DNA from: Dipteronia dyeriana
Lineage: Eukaryota > Streptophyta > Magnoliopsida > Sapindales > Sapindaceae
Reading direction: 5' to 3'
Assembly (NCBI GenBank): GCA_032871835.1
Contig: CM065303.1
Coordinates: 21,082,001-21,146,000, forward strand
DNA length: 64,000 nucleotides
A program made the position numbers and the translations under genes. This document shows positions 22,349-34,478 of the stretch, in pieces; within the stretch, counting starts at the first letter, position 1; every line of letters begins with the position of its first letter. The notes beneath the pieces are model-generated. The model did no database searches, was not told where the DNA came from, and saw only the letters and a list, made by a program, of their open reading frames with translations.

Positions 22349-22891
22349 GTATGTATTAGGTATTTGTATCATATGCAAATTCTTCTTTTGACTATTGTTT
22401 CATGTGCACCCACCAATCTACATTCAATGCAATCTGTTGTGTTATTAATTGATGTATATATCTTTTAATTATCCTTTTCAAATATATCAAATATATTAAA
22501 AGTGATAATAAGTATTTTAAATTTAAACTTAAATTCCAATACTTAGATAAATGATTTAGTAAATTAAAATAATCTCATTATTTTAACTTCACCTAAATCC
22601 ATATATCAACTAACACCCTCCAATTAATAGTTAATTAATAATTCATAATCATCAATATAATTAAATAATCTAATTATTTAACTAATTTAACTATTAACAT
22701 TCATAAATTAAATAATCTCATTATTCAATTAATTCCGGAATATATACGTGTCACCTTTGTAACACAATTAATTGAACAATCCAATTAATTAACCGTGACC
22801 CTTATTACCTAAATCGATCGGGCTAACAAGGGGACCTAATGGACCCACGGTATTTTGAACTCCAATAATCCTCGGAATCATTAATTAAACT
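21773..22891 (-). repeat. 3' LTR of the Copia element, outer part
   Basis: Starts TGTTGGAACCCCG, as does the other LTR at 33793, and follows it with few differences. Its inner part resumes at 29872. A (TA)n run at 22304-22346 is absent from the same place in the other LTR. Confidence 0.9.
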
Positions 22892-23232
22892 TGTAAAGTT
22901 CTCATTTGTTGATTGGCTTATTTCGTGAACAAATCATATTTTTTGGGTATTATGTAACTGTAGCTTAGGCTCTCAAGACCTCAAGAGGAGAAGCACCAAA
23001 GGTAAAATTCTTGTGCATACTTACTTTGAAGAGATAGTTGCACACACTCACAAATTCATACATAACTTTAATTCTTATATGTTGAGTGTGTTCTTGTGTG
23101 CATTTTGATGGCTCTTATTGATTTATTTGCATCTTGTAATTAAATGTTTAATGTCATGTTTGGCATTAGAATATGATGCATGTTTCATCACTCTTGAACT
23201 TGTTAAAATTGTATGTTTGAGTGTTGAAATCA

Positions 23233-23516
23233 GGTTGTGCGCTGGTAGTGCGTTACTCGACCAATGCACCTCACCAGAGCAACATTTCAGTGAGTTGTCG
23301 CATGTGTTTCGCCACTGTGTTGAGCTGCTGTACCCACGCAAAGATGTAAAATATGGGCGTGCGCACCTCACCAGCGCACCTCACCAGCGCAAACATTCTA
23401 GAGGATCTGCGCTTGTGTTATGCCACTGGGATGCGCCACTCGTCCAGCGCCTGTTGTAAAAATAGGTTGTTCGCTGGTGGTGCGCTACTTGACCATCGCA
23501 CGTCACCAGCGCACAC
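23233..23516. repeat. CACCAGCGC / GCGCTGGTG palindromic motif array
   Basis: At least ten copies of ccagcgc or gcgctgg forms in both orientations, for example caccagcgcacc and cgctggtggtgcgc. It ends about 50 bp upstream of the TATA box at 23568. The other LTR has the same array at 28487-28752. Confidence 0.8.
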
Positions 23517-23567
23517 AGAAGAAGCTGGAACGTTTTTTTTCAAAACAACCTCACTTTGTTTGGATCT

Positions 23568-23583
23568 TATATATATATATAAC
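23568..23583 (+). promoter_or_regulatory. TATA box of the gag-only element's 5' LTR
   Basis: The bases ttatatatatatataa come before actcagtgcttt. The right LTR has ttatatatgtataa at 28801 in the same place. Confidence 0.6.
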
Positions 23584-24421
23584 TCAGTGCTTTAAGGTCG
23601 TGAATGAGTTCAGAACATCATATATTTACCTTAGAACACATTTCAAAGGAAAAACTCTTTCAAGAACTCATTTTTAATCACTCAAAGCATTCTCATGTGC
23701 ATCAAAACTTCATCTTGCATCATCTAAGTTCATTTAGAGTGCATCAATGGATAGGGTTGCTTCATCACATCTTGTTTGGTAAGTTCTTCACTATCTTCTT
23801 GCAAGTTAAGTGTTTTACTTGCTAAACCTTCTCTTTAATTTTTTGTATGCTCTTTAAACATTTTATAGATACAAATTAGAGATTGTTGTGATGCCATGAT
23901 TGAGTGTTGTATTGTGATAGCTATGATTGTTGTTGTTGATAACTTCTAGCTAAATCTTTACGCTTTGTTTTTAGATATTGTTTAGGACTCATTGATTATA
24001 TTTAGTGATTGCATTATAGTCCTTGCCATGCTTAATGACAACATGTGTTGATTTGGCTTTTATGATAGCTTCATAGGATTGCTTGTTCTATGTTTAGCTA
24101 AGCTTTATGACATGTCATTTAGCTCTTGATATATAGGATTGCATTTATTGCCATCTTATAATCCTAAATAAGCATATAAGGTGCCCTAGCCTTGTTTGTT
24201 GTTTGAATATCATCATCTATTCACATAGGATGTTTATCTCTTCATTGAAGAGAAGTTAGTCTTGCGTTGCATCCGGGAGTAGGTTGCTTCAAGCGTAAGC
24301 AAATTGGACTAGGTCCACTTAATACCGAGATTAGGTAGTGGTAGTGGGTTATATACCGGGAGTAGGTTGTAACGTCTCTATCATCAGTGGATTCGTTGTT
24401 CGAGTGTGGCGCATTTAATAG

Positions 24422-24455
24422 CCCGTGGTTTTTCCCATTTGGAGGGTTTCCACGT
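24422..24455 (+). other. CCCGTGG..CCACG hairpin in LTR
   Basis: The stems cccgtgg and ccacg enclose an A/T- and G-rich loop with ttggaggg. The same hairpin lies in the right LTR (29664-29696) and in the other Copia family here (48134-48167, 59118-59150). It is likely part of the RNA end region. Confidence 0.55.
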
Positions 24456-24625
24456 ATATCTCAAGTGTCTTTATTATTTATGCACTTATTACACTTGTGA
24501 TATCATTGTGACTAGTTAGGGGTATTTTTGTCTAATTGACCATTAACGAAAATTGGGTAAATTTTGATTAAAATCTATTCTCCCCCCTCTATATTATTTC
24601 TATACACAACATAATATTTGTTTCA

Positions 24626-24642
24626 ATTGGTATCATAGCGGG
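24626..24642 (+). other. Primer-binding site of the gag-only element
   Basis: TGGTATCATAGCGGG directly follows the LTR. It is one base off the TGGTATCAGAGC complement of initiator Met tRNA usual in Copia elements. Confidence 0.7.
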
Positions 24643-24742
24643 TTCCTAGACATACATAGGTGATCCTTGCTTATTTTGGTGTGTGTTGCATTTTGTGTGT
24701 TTGTGGTGATAATTCATACACTTGCATTCATATCATTCATTC

Positions 24743-26892
24743 ATGAACACAATGAGTGGAAATGGTGGCAATGAGGGAGCTTCTAGCACTAGACCTCCAC
24801 TTCTCACCGGGTTGAATTATGCCTCTTGGAAAGGCAAGATGGAATCGTATATTTGCTAAATTCATAACAGGGCATGGATGGCGGTTGAAGACGGCTACAC
24901 TTCATCCATGATGACTCCTACGGATGGAAGAGATGATGTACTCAAGCCAAAGGCATAGTGGAACGAACAAGAGTTTGAGGCATCAAAATGGAATAAAAAT
25001 GCAATGCATGACATCCTATGTGCAATGGATGAGAACCAATACAAGTTGGTTCAAAATACTAGGATAGCTAAGGAGGCATAGGATATCCTAGAGGTTACAC
25101 ATGAGCGAACCGATGTGGTTAAGGAATCGAAGCTTCAAGTTCTCCAAACGCAATTCGAATTGCTCAAGATGGATGAGAACGAGTTCTTTAATGACTTTGA
25201 AGTAAGATTAATGGACATTGTGAATCAAAGTCATCTACTTGGTGACCCTTATTCGGATAAGAGAATTAAGCAAAAGATTATAAGATCTCTATCCAAAAGA
25301 TTTGAGTCTAAGGTGACGGCTTTAGAAGAGAATAGTGCTTACAAGGATATGAAGCCGAGTGAAGTGATTGGGAGACTACTAGCTTATGAATCTAGGAAGG
25401 GTCTTACCACCACATCTCCTAAAAAGCAAAAGGGAATTGCTTTGAAAGCCTCCAAAGTTGAGAAGGAGGAAAGTGACGACTCAGATGAGGAAATGGCTTT
25501 ACTAATGAGGAAGTTCAAGAAATTCTACAAGTCCGAGAGGAAAGGTTTCAGATCCAAGGGTCAAGACTTGAAGAAAAAAACTCATTTCAAGAAGTTTGAG
25601 CCTAGGGAAGAAAAGATCGGAAGGAAAGGGGTCCGATTTTATAAATGTGGTGGGATAGGTCACTTTGCCCCCGAATGTGCTAATTCAAAGAAGAAGAAGA
25701 AAGGAAAGGTGGTGACCACCCCATCAATTGATAGTGGAAGTGATAACTCTAATGAAGGAGATGATTCCTCTAGTGATGAAGAGATTATTCTTAACTACAC
25801 GGCTTTTGGAGCCTCCTTTGTGGAAGATGTAGAAAAAGGCAACAAGGCCTTAGTTTGAAACCTTGAAGAAGGATGTGATAAAAAAGTAGCTAAGAGAGTG
25901 ATAAATGAAGCTACTTACATTGATGATGTCATCATGGCAACAAGTGACACTATTGATGACTCTAGTGATAAGAGTTCTTCATGTCACTCTACAAATGGAA
26001 ATGTAGAGAGTAGAATATGAAGAAAGAGTTTCGGAAGCTAAAGGAAGAGAACCTCAAGCTATTAACCGAAGTGACTCACTTAAATGACAAAGTGGAGAAT
26101 GGAAGAAAAGTGGAAGAAAGCTTGAAGGAGGAGCTTAGAGAAGCTAGAGAGTTGATTGCTAAGATGACTTCGAGTACGGAGAAGCTTGTCCATATGTTGG
26201 GATTTGGCAAGAAGCAAAGTGACAAGAGAGGTCTAGGGTTTGAAGATGGCAAGGAGACCTCAACTCCTAGCAAGACGGTATTTGTCAAGACCTTGGACTT
26301 CAAAGAACCTCTTCCTCCACTTCATCCTAAGAACAAAATTGAACTAGGAGAGTGTTATAGAAATGTCCAAGTCAAGCTTAACCAATAAGAGCACTTCAAG
26401 CAATTATCCCTCAAACTAAAAGCCATCAAGCCAAGAAGCCTTTTCTTGCATGCTCAACAAAGGAAGCGATCTTCTCCAACTCAACAACAAGGGAGAAGAG
26501 AATCAATACCACACCAAAGGAAAGCTCAAAGACATGGGAAAACACCTTTGTCCTCACAAAGGAATGGTATGACCCCTCATTTTATTCCTTCATGTCATTT
26601 TTATGGTGTTGATGGTCATATTAGACCAAATTACTTCAAGTACATTAACATATGTAGAATTAAGAGCAGGATTGAAAGAAAAAGGGGTAGAGCCAGTATG
26701 CATGTGCCTAGGAAAGCTAGTGTTAATGATCCTAGGAGTAAGATGATGGTCTTGACCACTAGGAATGTCAATGTGTCACCTAAGTGGATTAAAAAAGATG
26801 AACCCGCTTGTCATTGTGCTAAGTTTTCACCCATAAGCTCAACTAGGTCCAATGGATTTAGTAGATCGATTGGGATTTGTCACATGGAGTGA
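24743..26892 (+). pseudogene. Copia-type Gag of the gag-only element, broken
   Basis: Starts MNTMSGNGGNEGASSTRPPLL at 24743 with the DUF4219/UBN2-type opening (LNYASWKGKMESYI). In-frame stops fall near 24857, 24957, 25079 and 25856, and another opens the block at 26017-26388, a coiled-coil-like stretch rich in Glu, Lys and Leu ending HMLGFGKKQSDKRGLGF. The first zinc knuckle reads FYKCGGIGHFAPEC, so its first Cys is Phe. The second, at 26595-26640, reads CHFYGVDGHIRPNYF, with Tyr in place of two Cys. It would have been the particle protein; this copy cannot make it. Confidence 0.85.
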
Positions 26893-28140
26893 TGAGTTGT
26901 GGTCTTTGACCCCATAAGGGGAACTAAAGCAAAGAGAGCTATTGTATACTTGTTGCATCCAAACTTTTCTTAAAATGTTTATGATCCTTTATTGATTGCT
27001 TGAGTAGCTTGGTTGCACTTACTATATAGTATATTGTATTTTCTTCAATAAGTGCTAACTTTGCTTTGATTACAATCCATATCATATTTATGTTCAAACA
27101 TGCATTTTTGGACTAGGAGATCTACATAAGAAGTACATATTGAATGACCTATAATTATCTCCATGACATGATGATTCTTTAATGACATGCTAATGAAAAA
27201 TGATAAAGCATGAATTGTTGATTGCAATTGTTGAATGCAAAATATTGTGTGAAAAGAAGCTAGTGAGACTAAAATGTTGCATCCATGTCTCTCTTTCTTT
27301 ATTAGTTGAACATGGCTACTATCATACGAGTATTCTCCCAGAAAAATCAAATAGGGTACAAAGTTGCTCATGCCATGTTTAGCTTATAAAGTTGGATATA
27401 GTGCCATTTAAAATATGAATCTATAAAACTTTATATCTTTGCTGCTCTCATAACAAATGGTGAAATTGGTTTGAATTATATTGGAAACCTTTGTCATTTT
27501 CTTTGCCAAATACCATTGTTTTTGGACTTGAATGCAACATGTCTTGTATGCATAGCATTTTTGATTCACACATTTTCTTCAAATAAATCTCCTTGTTTCT
27601 CTCCTATTAATAGAGTTGCATAAATGTGGCTTATATAATTATGCAACAATATTGTATGCTCTTTTCTTTCTTTGCCTTGAGTGACCCGGTTGGGGACTTC
27701 TCCTTTGCCTATATCATGACAAAAAGAGGGAGTAGCATTGACCTAGCATTGTGATGTTAGGGGAGTAGCATGTGTTGGCTTTGAGGGGGAGCATTGCATG
27801 AGTGTACTTGTTTTTTTTTGGGGGGGGGGAGATTACATGTAGGGGGAGTAACCCGTTGAGGGGGAGAATTGCATGAGCATTTCACGATGTCATAATCATA
27901 TTATTGAATGCAATCGTTTTTTTTGTTTTATATTCACTTGATCATCTCACATGCACTTGGTTGGAAAGTGTATTTGTGCTTGCTTTGTGTGTAGGGTTGA
28001 CAGTTGTACAAGAGATTGAACATTTGAAGTTTTTTTATGTTATCTCTTTGTAATGTAGGATATCTTCATGGTGTTTTATTTTGTTTTGTGAGGATCAATG
28101 TGAGTGGTGGTTTTGTCATGAAATAGCTAAAAGGGGAGAT
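26893..28140 (+). other. Non-coding 3' region of the gag-only element
   Basis: No coding sequence recognised. At 27729-27880 purine-rich gggggag tracts recur, two followed by cattgcatgag, and a G run lies at 27820-27830. The last, aaaaggggagat at 28129-28140, abuts the right LTR and is the polypurine tract. Confidence 0.75.
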
Positions 28141-29866
28141 TGTAAAGTTCTCATTTGTTGATTGGCTTATTTCGTGAACAAATCACATTTTAAGGGGTAT
28201 TATGTAAGGGTAGCTTAGGCTCTCAAGACCTCAAGAGGAGAAGCATCAAAGGTAAAATTCTTGTGCTTACTTACTTTGAAGAGATAGTTGCACACACTAA
28301 CAAATTCATACATAACTCTAATTATTATATGTTGAGTGTTTTCTTGTGTGCATTTTGATGACTCTTATTGATTTATTTGCATCTTGTAATTAAATGTTTT
28401 ATGTCATGTTTTGCATTAGAATAGGATGCATTTTTCATCACTCTTGAACTTGTTGAAATTGTATGTTTGAGTGTTGAAATCAGGTTGTGCACTGGTGGTG
28501 CACTACTCGACCAGCGCAACATTCCAGTGAGTTATCGCATGTGTTGTGCTGCTGCACCCGTGCAAAGATGCAAAATGTGGGCGTGCGCTGGTGGTGTGAT
28601 ACTCGTCCAGCGCACCTCACCAGCGCAAACATTCCAGAGGATCTGCTCTTGTGTTGCGCCACTGGGATGCGCCACTCGTCCAGCGTCTGTTGTAAAAATA
28701 GGTTGGCGCTGGTGGTAAGCTACTCGACCAGCGCAAGTCACCAGCGCACACAGAGGAAGCTGGAACATTTTTTCCAAAACGACCTCACTTTGTTTGGATC
28801 TTATATATGTATAACTCAGTGCTTTAAGATCGTGAATAATTTCAGAACATCATATATTTTCCTTAGAACATATTTCAAAGGAAAAACTCTTCCATGAACT
28901 CATTTTTAATCACTCAAAGCATTCCCATGTGCATCAAAACTTCATCTTGCATCATCTAAGTTCATTTAGAGTTCATTTAGAGTTCATCAATGGATAGGGT
29001 TGCTTCATCACATCTTGTTTGGTAAGTTGTTCACTATCTTCTTGCAAGTTAAGTGTTTTACTTGCTAAACCTTCTCTTTAATTATTTTTATGCTCTTGGA
29101 ACATTTTCTAAATATAAATTAGAGATTGTTGTGATGCCATGATTGAGTGTTGTATTGTGATAGCTAGGATTGTTGTTGTTGATAACTTCTAGCTAAATCT
29201 TTATGTTTTGCATTTAGATATTGTTTAGGGCTCATTGATTGCATTTAGTGATTGCATTATAGTCCTTGCTATGCTTAATGACAACATGTGTTGATTTGAC
29301 TTTTATGAAAGCTTTATAGGATTGCTTGTTCTATTTTAGCTAAGCTTTATGACATGTCATTTAGCTCTTGATATCTAGGATTGCATTTATTGCCATCTCA
29401 TAATCCTAGATAAGCATCTAAGGTACCCTAGCCTTGTTTGTTGTTTGAATATCATCATATATTCACATAGGGTGTTTATCTCTTCATTAAAGAGAAGTAA
29501 GTCTTGCGTTGCATCCGGGAGTAGGTTGCTTCAAGCGTAATCAAATTGGACTAGGTCCACTTAATACCGGGATTAGGTAGTGGTAGTGGGTTATATACCT
29601 GGAGTAGGTTGTAAAGCCTCTATCATCAGTGGATTCGTTGTTCGAGTGTGGCGCACTTAACAACCCGTGGTTTTTCCCATTTGGAGGGTTTCCACGTATA
29701 TCTCAAGTGTCTTTATTATTTCCGCACTTATTACACTTGTGATATCATTGTGACTAGTTAGGGGTATTTTCGTCTAATTGACCATTAACGAAAATTTGGT
29801 AAAATTTGATTAAAATCTATTCGCCCCCTATACATTATTTCTATACACACCATAACATTTGTTTCA
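28141..29866 (+). repeat. 3' LTR of the gag-only element
   Basis: Matches 22892-24625 closely. It is followed by the TSD AAACT, after which the host LTR sequence ctttaattaatattcc resumes. The motif array is at 28487-28752 and the TATA box at 28801-28814. Confidence 0.9.
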
Positions 29867-29871
29867 AAACT

Positions 29872-30801
29872 CTTTAATTAATATTCCTTAATTATTAACT
29901 CCGGTGTTATTCCACTAAAAACCTGAAGCTGCACTCTCTCAACTGTAGACACTCTTACACAGACCGATACAACTCGGTTTCCATCGATATAGCTATTACA
30001 TATGGTGTGATCCTTCACAATAGTTCATAATTAGAGCTGGGTCATAATATCCATTATACCCCTCTATTTACATATATCATTTAAGTACCGTTGATTCTCT
30101 AATGGACAATAAATCGTATTTCCTCACGGAATTAGGAGAGCGCTCATATTGTCCAAGCCACGAATCAACCCTTAAGGGAACTACCATCTACTTCTCACAA
30201 GAAGGAGTGGATTCCACTAATGTGTACAAACCTTCCCAGCCACAAGCCAAACCGTAATCCCAATATACTGAGTTTATTGATCAGGAAATGCCTATGACCT
30301 CACCCATGGTATATCAAAGACCACGATTTAACCTGAATGAGTCGATAAGACACTCAGGATTAAGATCACCCATATATAGCCATCATTAGTTGACATATAT
30401 GAATCTCATCGGTTAATAGATCTTGGTGAGAGATTCATATAGATCATGGTCCAGTCCTATATGATCACATCATACAATGTGCCTCCATTCCCATATCTCA
30501 TATGAATGATTCAAGATAGAATCACTGTACATTACGGAATGAACCGTGACTATATATTAAACACAAATAAAGTACCTAGCTTTATTTGCTATCTATGGAC
30601 TCGTTAGATTACACGTCTCTTAATGTATCCATCCGTATATGACACTCATATACAGTTCGAGATTACATCTGGCAATCTTGGATGTTAAATATATGCACAA
30701 GTTATAAAATAAACAACACAACAAGAATGAATTTAACTTTTCCTTTTATTTATTTCAAAAATACATTTACAAATTACATCTTTAGTGCATAAACCACAAT
30801 A
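29872..30801 (-). repeat. 3' LTR of the Copia element, inner part
   Basis: Continues the LTR left off at 22891; it matches 34895-35824. The end reads aaaccacaata instead of aaaccctaaca in the other LTR. The polypurine tract AGTGGGAGAT (minus) is next to it. Confidence 0.87.
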
Positions 30802-30815
30802 ATCTCCCACTTGCA

Positions 30816-32900
30816 CTAAAGCATGTGAGACAGGTTTCGTAACCCTAGACTATCTAGGTGACTCGAAAATACTTTAGCCGGTAAGGTCTTCGTAAATGGA
30901 TCAGCATGATTGTCCTGTGGGGATATCTTGGTGATGATCGCATCTCCTCTTTGCACTATCTCTCTAATGAGATGATACTTTCTCTCTATATGTTTCCCAC
31001 TTTTATGGCTTCTTGGTTCTTTGGAATTAGCCACAGCACCACAGTTATCACAGTAAAGTGTAATAGGCTTATCCAGATCTGGAACAACTTCCAGATCACT
31101 CAATAACTTACAGAGCCAAACAGCCTTTTTAGCAACTTTACAAGCGGCTACATATTCGGCTTCCATGGTGGAGTCAGTAATACAAGACTTCTTGATACTT
31201 CTCCATAAAATGACTCTACCACTGAGGGTGAATACTGATCCAAATGTGGATTTCCTAGAATCCCAGTCCGATAGAAAATTAGAATCCATGTATCCTAACG
31301 GGATCAAATCCTGTCTGAAATACTCTAGCATATAGTCTCTCGTTCTCCGAAGATACTTGAGAATTGTCTTGACAGCAACCCAATGATCCAATCCTGGGTT
31401 AGACTGGTATCTGCTAACTACTCCCACTGCATAGCAGTTGTCCGGTCTCGTGCATAACATAACATACATGAGACAACCTACTGCTGATGCATAGGGTACA
31501 CGTCTCATATCCTCAACTTCTTGAGGTGTCTTAGGACACTGTTCCTTAGACAAGTGAACTCCATGTCTGGAAGGTAAATTACCTTTCTTAGAGTTCTACA
31601 TTGAAAATTGCACAAGAATCTTATCGATATATGATGCCTGAGACAGTGCTATGAGTTTGTTCCTACTATCCCTTATAAGTTGGATCCCTAGAACATAACT
31701 TGCCTCTCTCAAATCTTTCATTTGGAATTGGCAAGTCAGCCAGCTCTATACATCAGACAGCACTCCCACATCATTCCAAATGAGTAGGATATCATCTATG
31801 TATATGACCAAGAAAACTACTTTCTTATCAATGATACGCTTGTAGGCACAAGGTTCATTGACATTCTCCTCGAAGCCATAGGTTTTGATCACATCATCAA
31901 AGCTAATGTTCCAAGATCTAGATGCTTGCTTAATTCTATAGATAGATCTTTTTAGCTTGCAAACCTTTTACTCTTGATCTAGAGACACGAATCCCTCTGG
32001 TTGCATTATATAGATGCTCTCACCAAGATTGTCATTCAAGAATGCAGTCTTGAAGTCCATTTGCCAAATTTCGTTAGGCTTGAAAGCAGTCTTTCGGGGG
32101 AAGTGGGAAAGAGGAGATCTCGAGTGTAGTTCAGGGATGAGAGGCCAATTCCATGTTCAAAGGAATTCGATCTAAGTCAGCGCTCAAGTCGTCCAGCCGA
32201 AAATAGGCAGCAATGTATAAGAGAATCGTAATAGACTTAAACATGGTTACTAGTAAGAAGGTCTCTTCATAATCGACCCCCTCTTTCTGGGTATAACCCT
32301 TGACCACTAGTCTTGTCTTGAAGGTCTCTACCTTCCCGTTCACTCATCTTTTTCTCTTGTAGATCCACTTATACCCTATGAGTTTTACCCCATCTAGTAA
32401 GTCTGTAAGATCCAAGACTGAGTTAGAGTACATAGACTCCATCTCGAGATTCATGGCTTTAAGCCATTCCTCTTTATCAGGATCTTTCAGTGCATTCTTA
32501 AATGTCAACGAATCATCCATACTATCAGCAGAGACAACATCTTGTTCCTCACCTATATCTAAATAGCGCTCAGGTTGTCTCACAACCCTCTCACTACGTG
32601 TAGGTGGTTGTGTATCCTGATCAGGAACCATTTGACTCTTAGATGTTTGTGGATCAACAACTCTTGTTGATGAAGTATTAGTCTCACCAAGCTCCAACTC
32701 ATTTATTACAATCTTGGAACGAGGTTTATGGTCACTAATGTAATTGTCTTAAAGAAACATTGCATTTGTCGATACAAATACTTTGTTGTCTTTGAGACTA
32801 TAGAAGTGTCCACCTCTGGTCTCCTTGGAGTATTCTATAAACAGAAAGATAACAAACTTGGAGTCTAGCTTTCTAGTTAGGTTATTAATCATATTAATCC
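30816..32900 (-). pseudogene. Copia RT-RNase H (and trace of integrase end), broken
   Basis: Read leftward from 32900: an integrase-end segment with RGGHFYSLKDNKVFVSTNAMF, and the linker ORF 32697-32344 (ALKDPDKEEWLKAMNLEMESM, GYKWIYKRK). The RT starts with KTRLVVKGYTQKEGVDYEETF, then a 128-bp foreign insert. MDFKTAFLN and YIDDILLIWND (near 31790), the YxDD site, follow. The ORF 31553-30816 is RNase H, with GCLMYVMLCTRPD, CDNCGAV and the end NHADPFTKTLP. Stops and frameshifts divide it. It would have reverse-transcribed the element RNA. Confidence 0.88.
32073..32200 (-). other. 128-bp foreign insert within the RT region
   Basis: RT sequence is continuous up to IAAYF (32201) and resumes with EIWQMDFKTAF (from 32072). 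The 128 bp between do not match RT and shift the frame. Its left 17 bases (minus aagactgctttcaagcc) partly copy the adjacent MDFKTAF codons. Confidence 0.65.
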
Positions 32901-33792
32901 TAATTACAATAAATGACCATATTAATCTAACTTATTAAACTTTTTAATAACTAGATTAATATTAATGAGAATTATCAGGTTTTCTAACCATTAAAAAATT
33001 AATCTCATTATTCATAGCCATTTATGTATATTGCCCATTTTAATCACATTAAAAAATAATACATAAAATGTCAGACTATGATGCATGTATGGCATATCAA
33101 ATATATTTGTATAGGCATATCTAATCTAAATGACATACGTATGCATGCCAATGCTTTTATCATCACATAATACAAAGCATACATGAATTGACTGAGTATC
33201 GTGGATCATTTAACCTAAAAAATTGGAATCTGAAATTACAAGAAAATTCTCAAGGCATTCCTTGGTTTTCTAGTAACTTCAGATATCTTCTAGTCTCTTC
33301 AAGTCACTCCGATTCATCTCATGAATCCGAAACGGGAAATTTGCACAAAACACACTAGGTAACACTTGCCAACAGAACCGTGCAAGACGTGAATAGTACC
33401 GTATGAACAATACACATGAACATTGCCCCGCCATGAACAGCGTCATGAATAGTACCATCGTGAACAGTACCGCCGTGACTTGACCAATGCTGCCGTGAAC
33501 AGTGCCCGTGAACAGTGCCCATGAACAGTACCGCGTTTCCAGTTCTACGTTTACAGGTTACAATTATATTTATTTACAATATAATAATAGTAAAAATAAA
33601 TAAAATAAAACTTATACAACCCATAAACCCTAAATCCACAGTACCATAAAAAGTTACGATCAACCATGTTTAAATTAAACAATTTAATTATAAAAATTTA
33701 TACAATTATAAAGATGGTGCCTACACATTCATACATATAGAAGCATCAAAAATAATTTCCTGTTCTGAAAATAAATTGCCTCTTATACCAAT
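32901..33792 (-). other. Leader and deletion zone of the Copia element
   Basis: AT-rich sequence with no gag or protease trace. At 33380-33535 the motif gtgaacagtacc and close forms recur about nine times, spaced 10-25 bp. The primer site lies at the right end: minus-strand TGGTATAAGAGGC, similar to the initiator Met tRNA complement. Confidence 0.7.
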
Positions 33793-34429
33793 TGTTGGAA
33801 CCCCGTTCACCGGTCACGCAGCGAAAGTAAGGTTTTAAATTTTTTATAAATATCATAATCTGTATCTGGGACCAATGAACTTTGGATCGTAATTATTTTT
33901 CAAAACTAATATATACAATATGTAAACACAGGAAATTGAAATCGATATAATCAGAAGAAGAAAATCTTACCAACAATTGGAGGCTTCTGCACTTTACGAT
34001 ATGCTTATGTCTGAACCAATCTTAACAACGTTTGGAGGCTTCTGCACTTTACGATGTGCTCCTGTCTAAACCACTCGATCTTCCTCGCTATCTCTCGAGA
34101 CTGGTAATTGCGTGTGGGCACGCCACGATCTTAGGAACTATAATGGAGGATGTAGAGAAATACTTGAAGAAACTCTTTCTTCTCAGTTTGGTGTATTGAT
34201 TTCACGCACACATAAATTGCATCTCATGCAAAACTTCTGTCTTTTTCCTTACATGTGAATCATGTACACACCAAAACAAAAACAATTTTTTTTTTCTCTT
34301 GATCTTCTTACACCTGCACTTGCATTATGCGTGTATTAGGTATTTGCATCATATGTAAATTCTTCTTTTGACTATTGTTTCATGTGCACCCACCAATTTA
34401 AATTCAATGCAATCTCTTGTGTTATTAAT

Positions 34430-34478
<49 letters not shown>

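Larger units (their letters stand above)
22892..24625 (+). repeat. 5' LTR of the gag-only element
   Basis: Starts TGTAAAGTTCTC and ends ATTTGTTTCA. It holds a GCGCTGG/CCAGCGC motif array (23233-23516), a TATA box at 23568 and a CCCGTGG..CCACG hairpin (24422-24455). Confidence 0.9.
22892..29866 (+). mobile_element. Gag-only (TR-GAG-like) Copia-type LTR element
   Basis: LTRs lie at 22892-24625 (1734 bp) and 28141-29866 (1726 bp), each TGTAAAG..TTTCA. The TSD AAACT lies at 22887-22891 and 29867-29871. After the left LTR comes a primer site, then gag (24743-26892), then 1.25 kb without coding sequence and a polypurine tract. No protease, integrase, RT or RNase H trace was seen. Such gag-only elements have been described in plants as TR-GAG. 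The LTRs are alike, so the insertion is fairly recent. It sits inside the LTR of the larger Copia element. Confidence 0.88.

Noticed and set aside
23233..23516. Coding potential across the CACCAGCGC array (ORFs 23118-23595 and 28467-28897)
   Set aside because: The frames are not conserved between the two LTRs and lie upstream of the TATA box.
30906..31106. Plus-strand ORF within the Copia RNase H
   Set aside because: Shadow of the minus-strand RNase H frame; similar shadows at 6198-6446, 8184-8513, 8780-9522 and 32378-32566.
32073..32200. Organelle origin of the RT insert
   Set aside because: I could not recognise a specific organelle gene by eye; kept only as an unknown insert.
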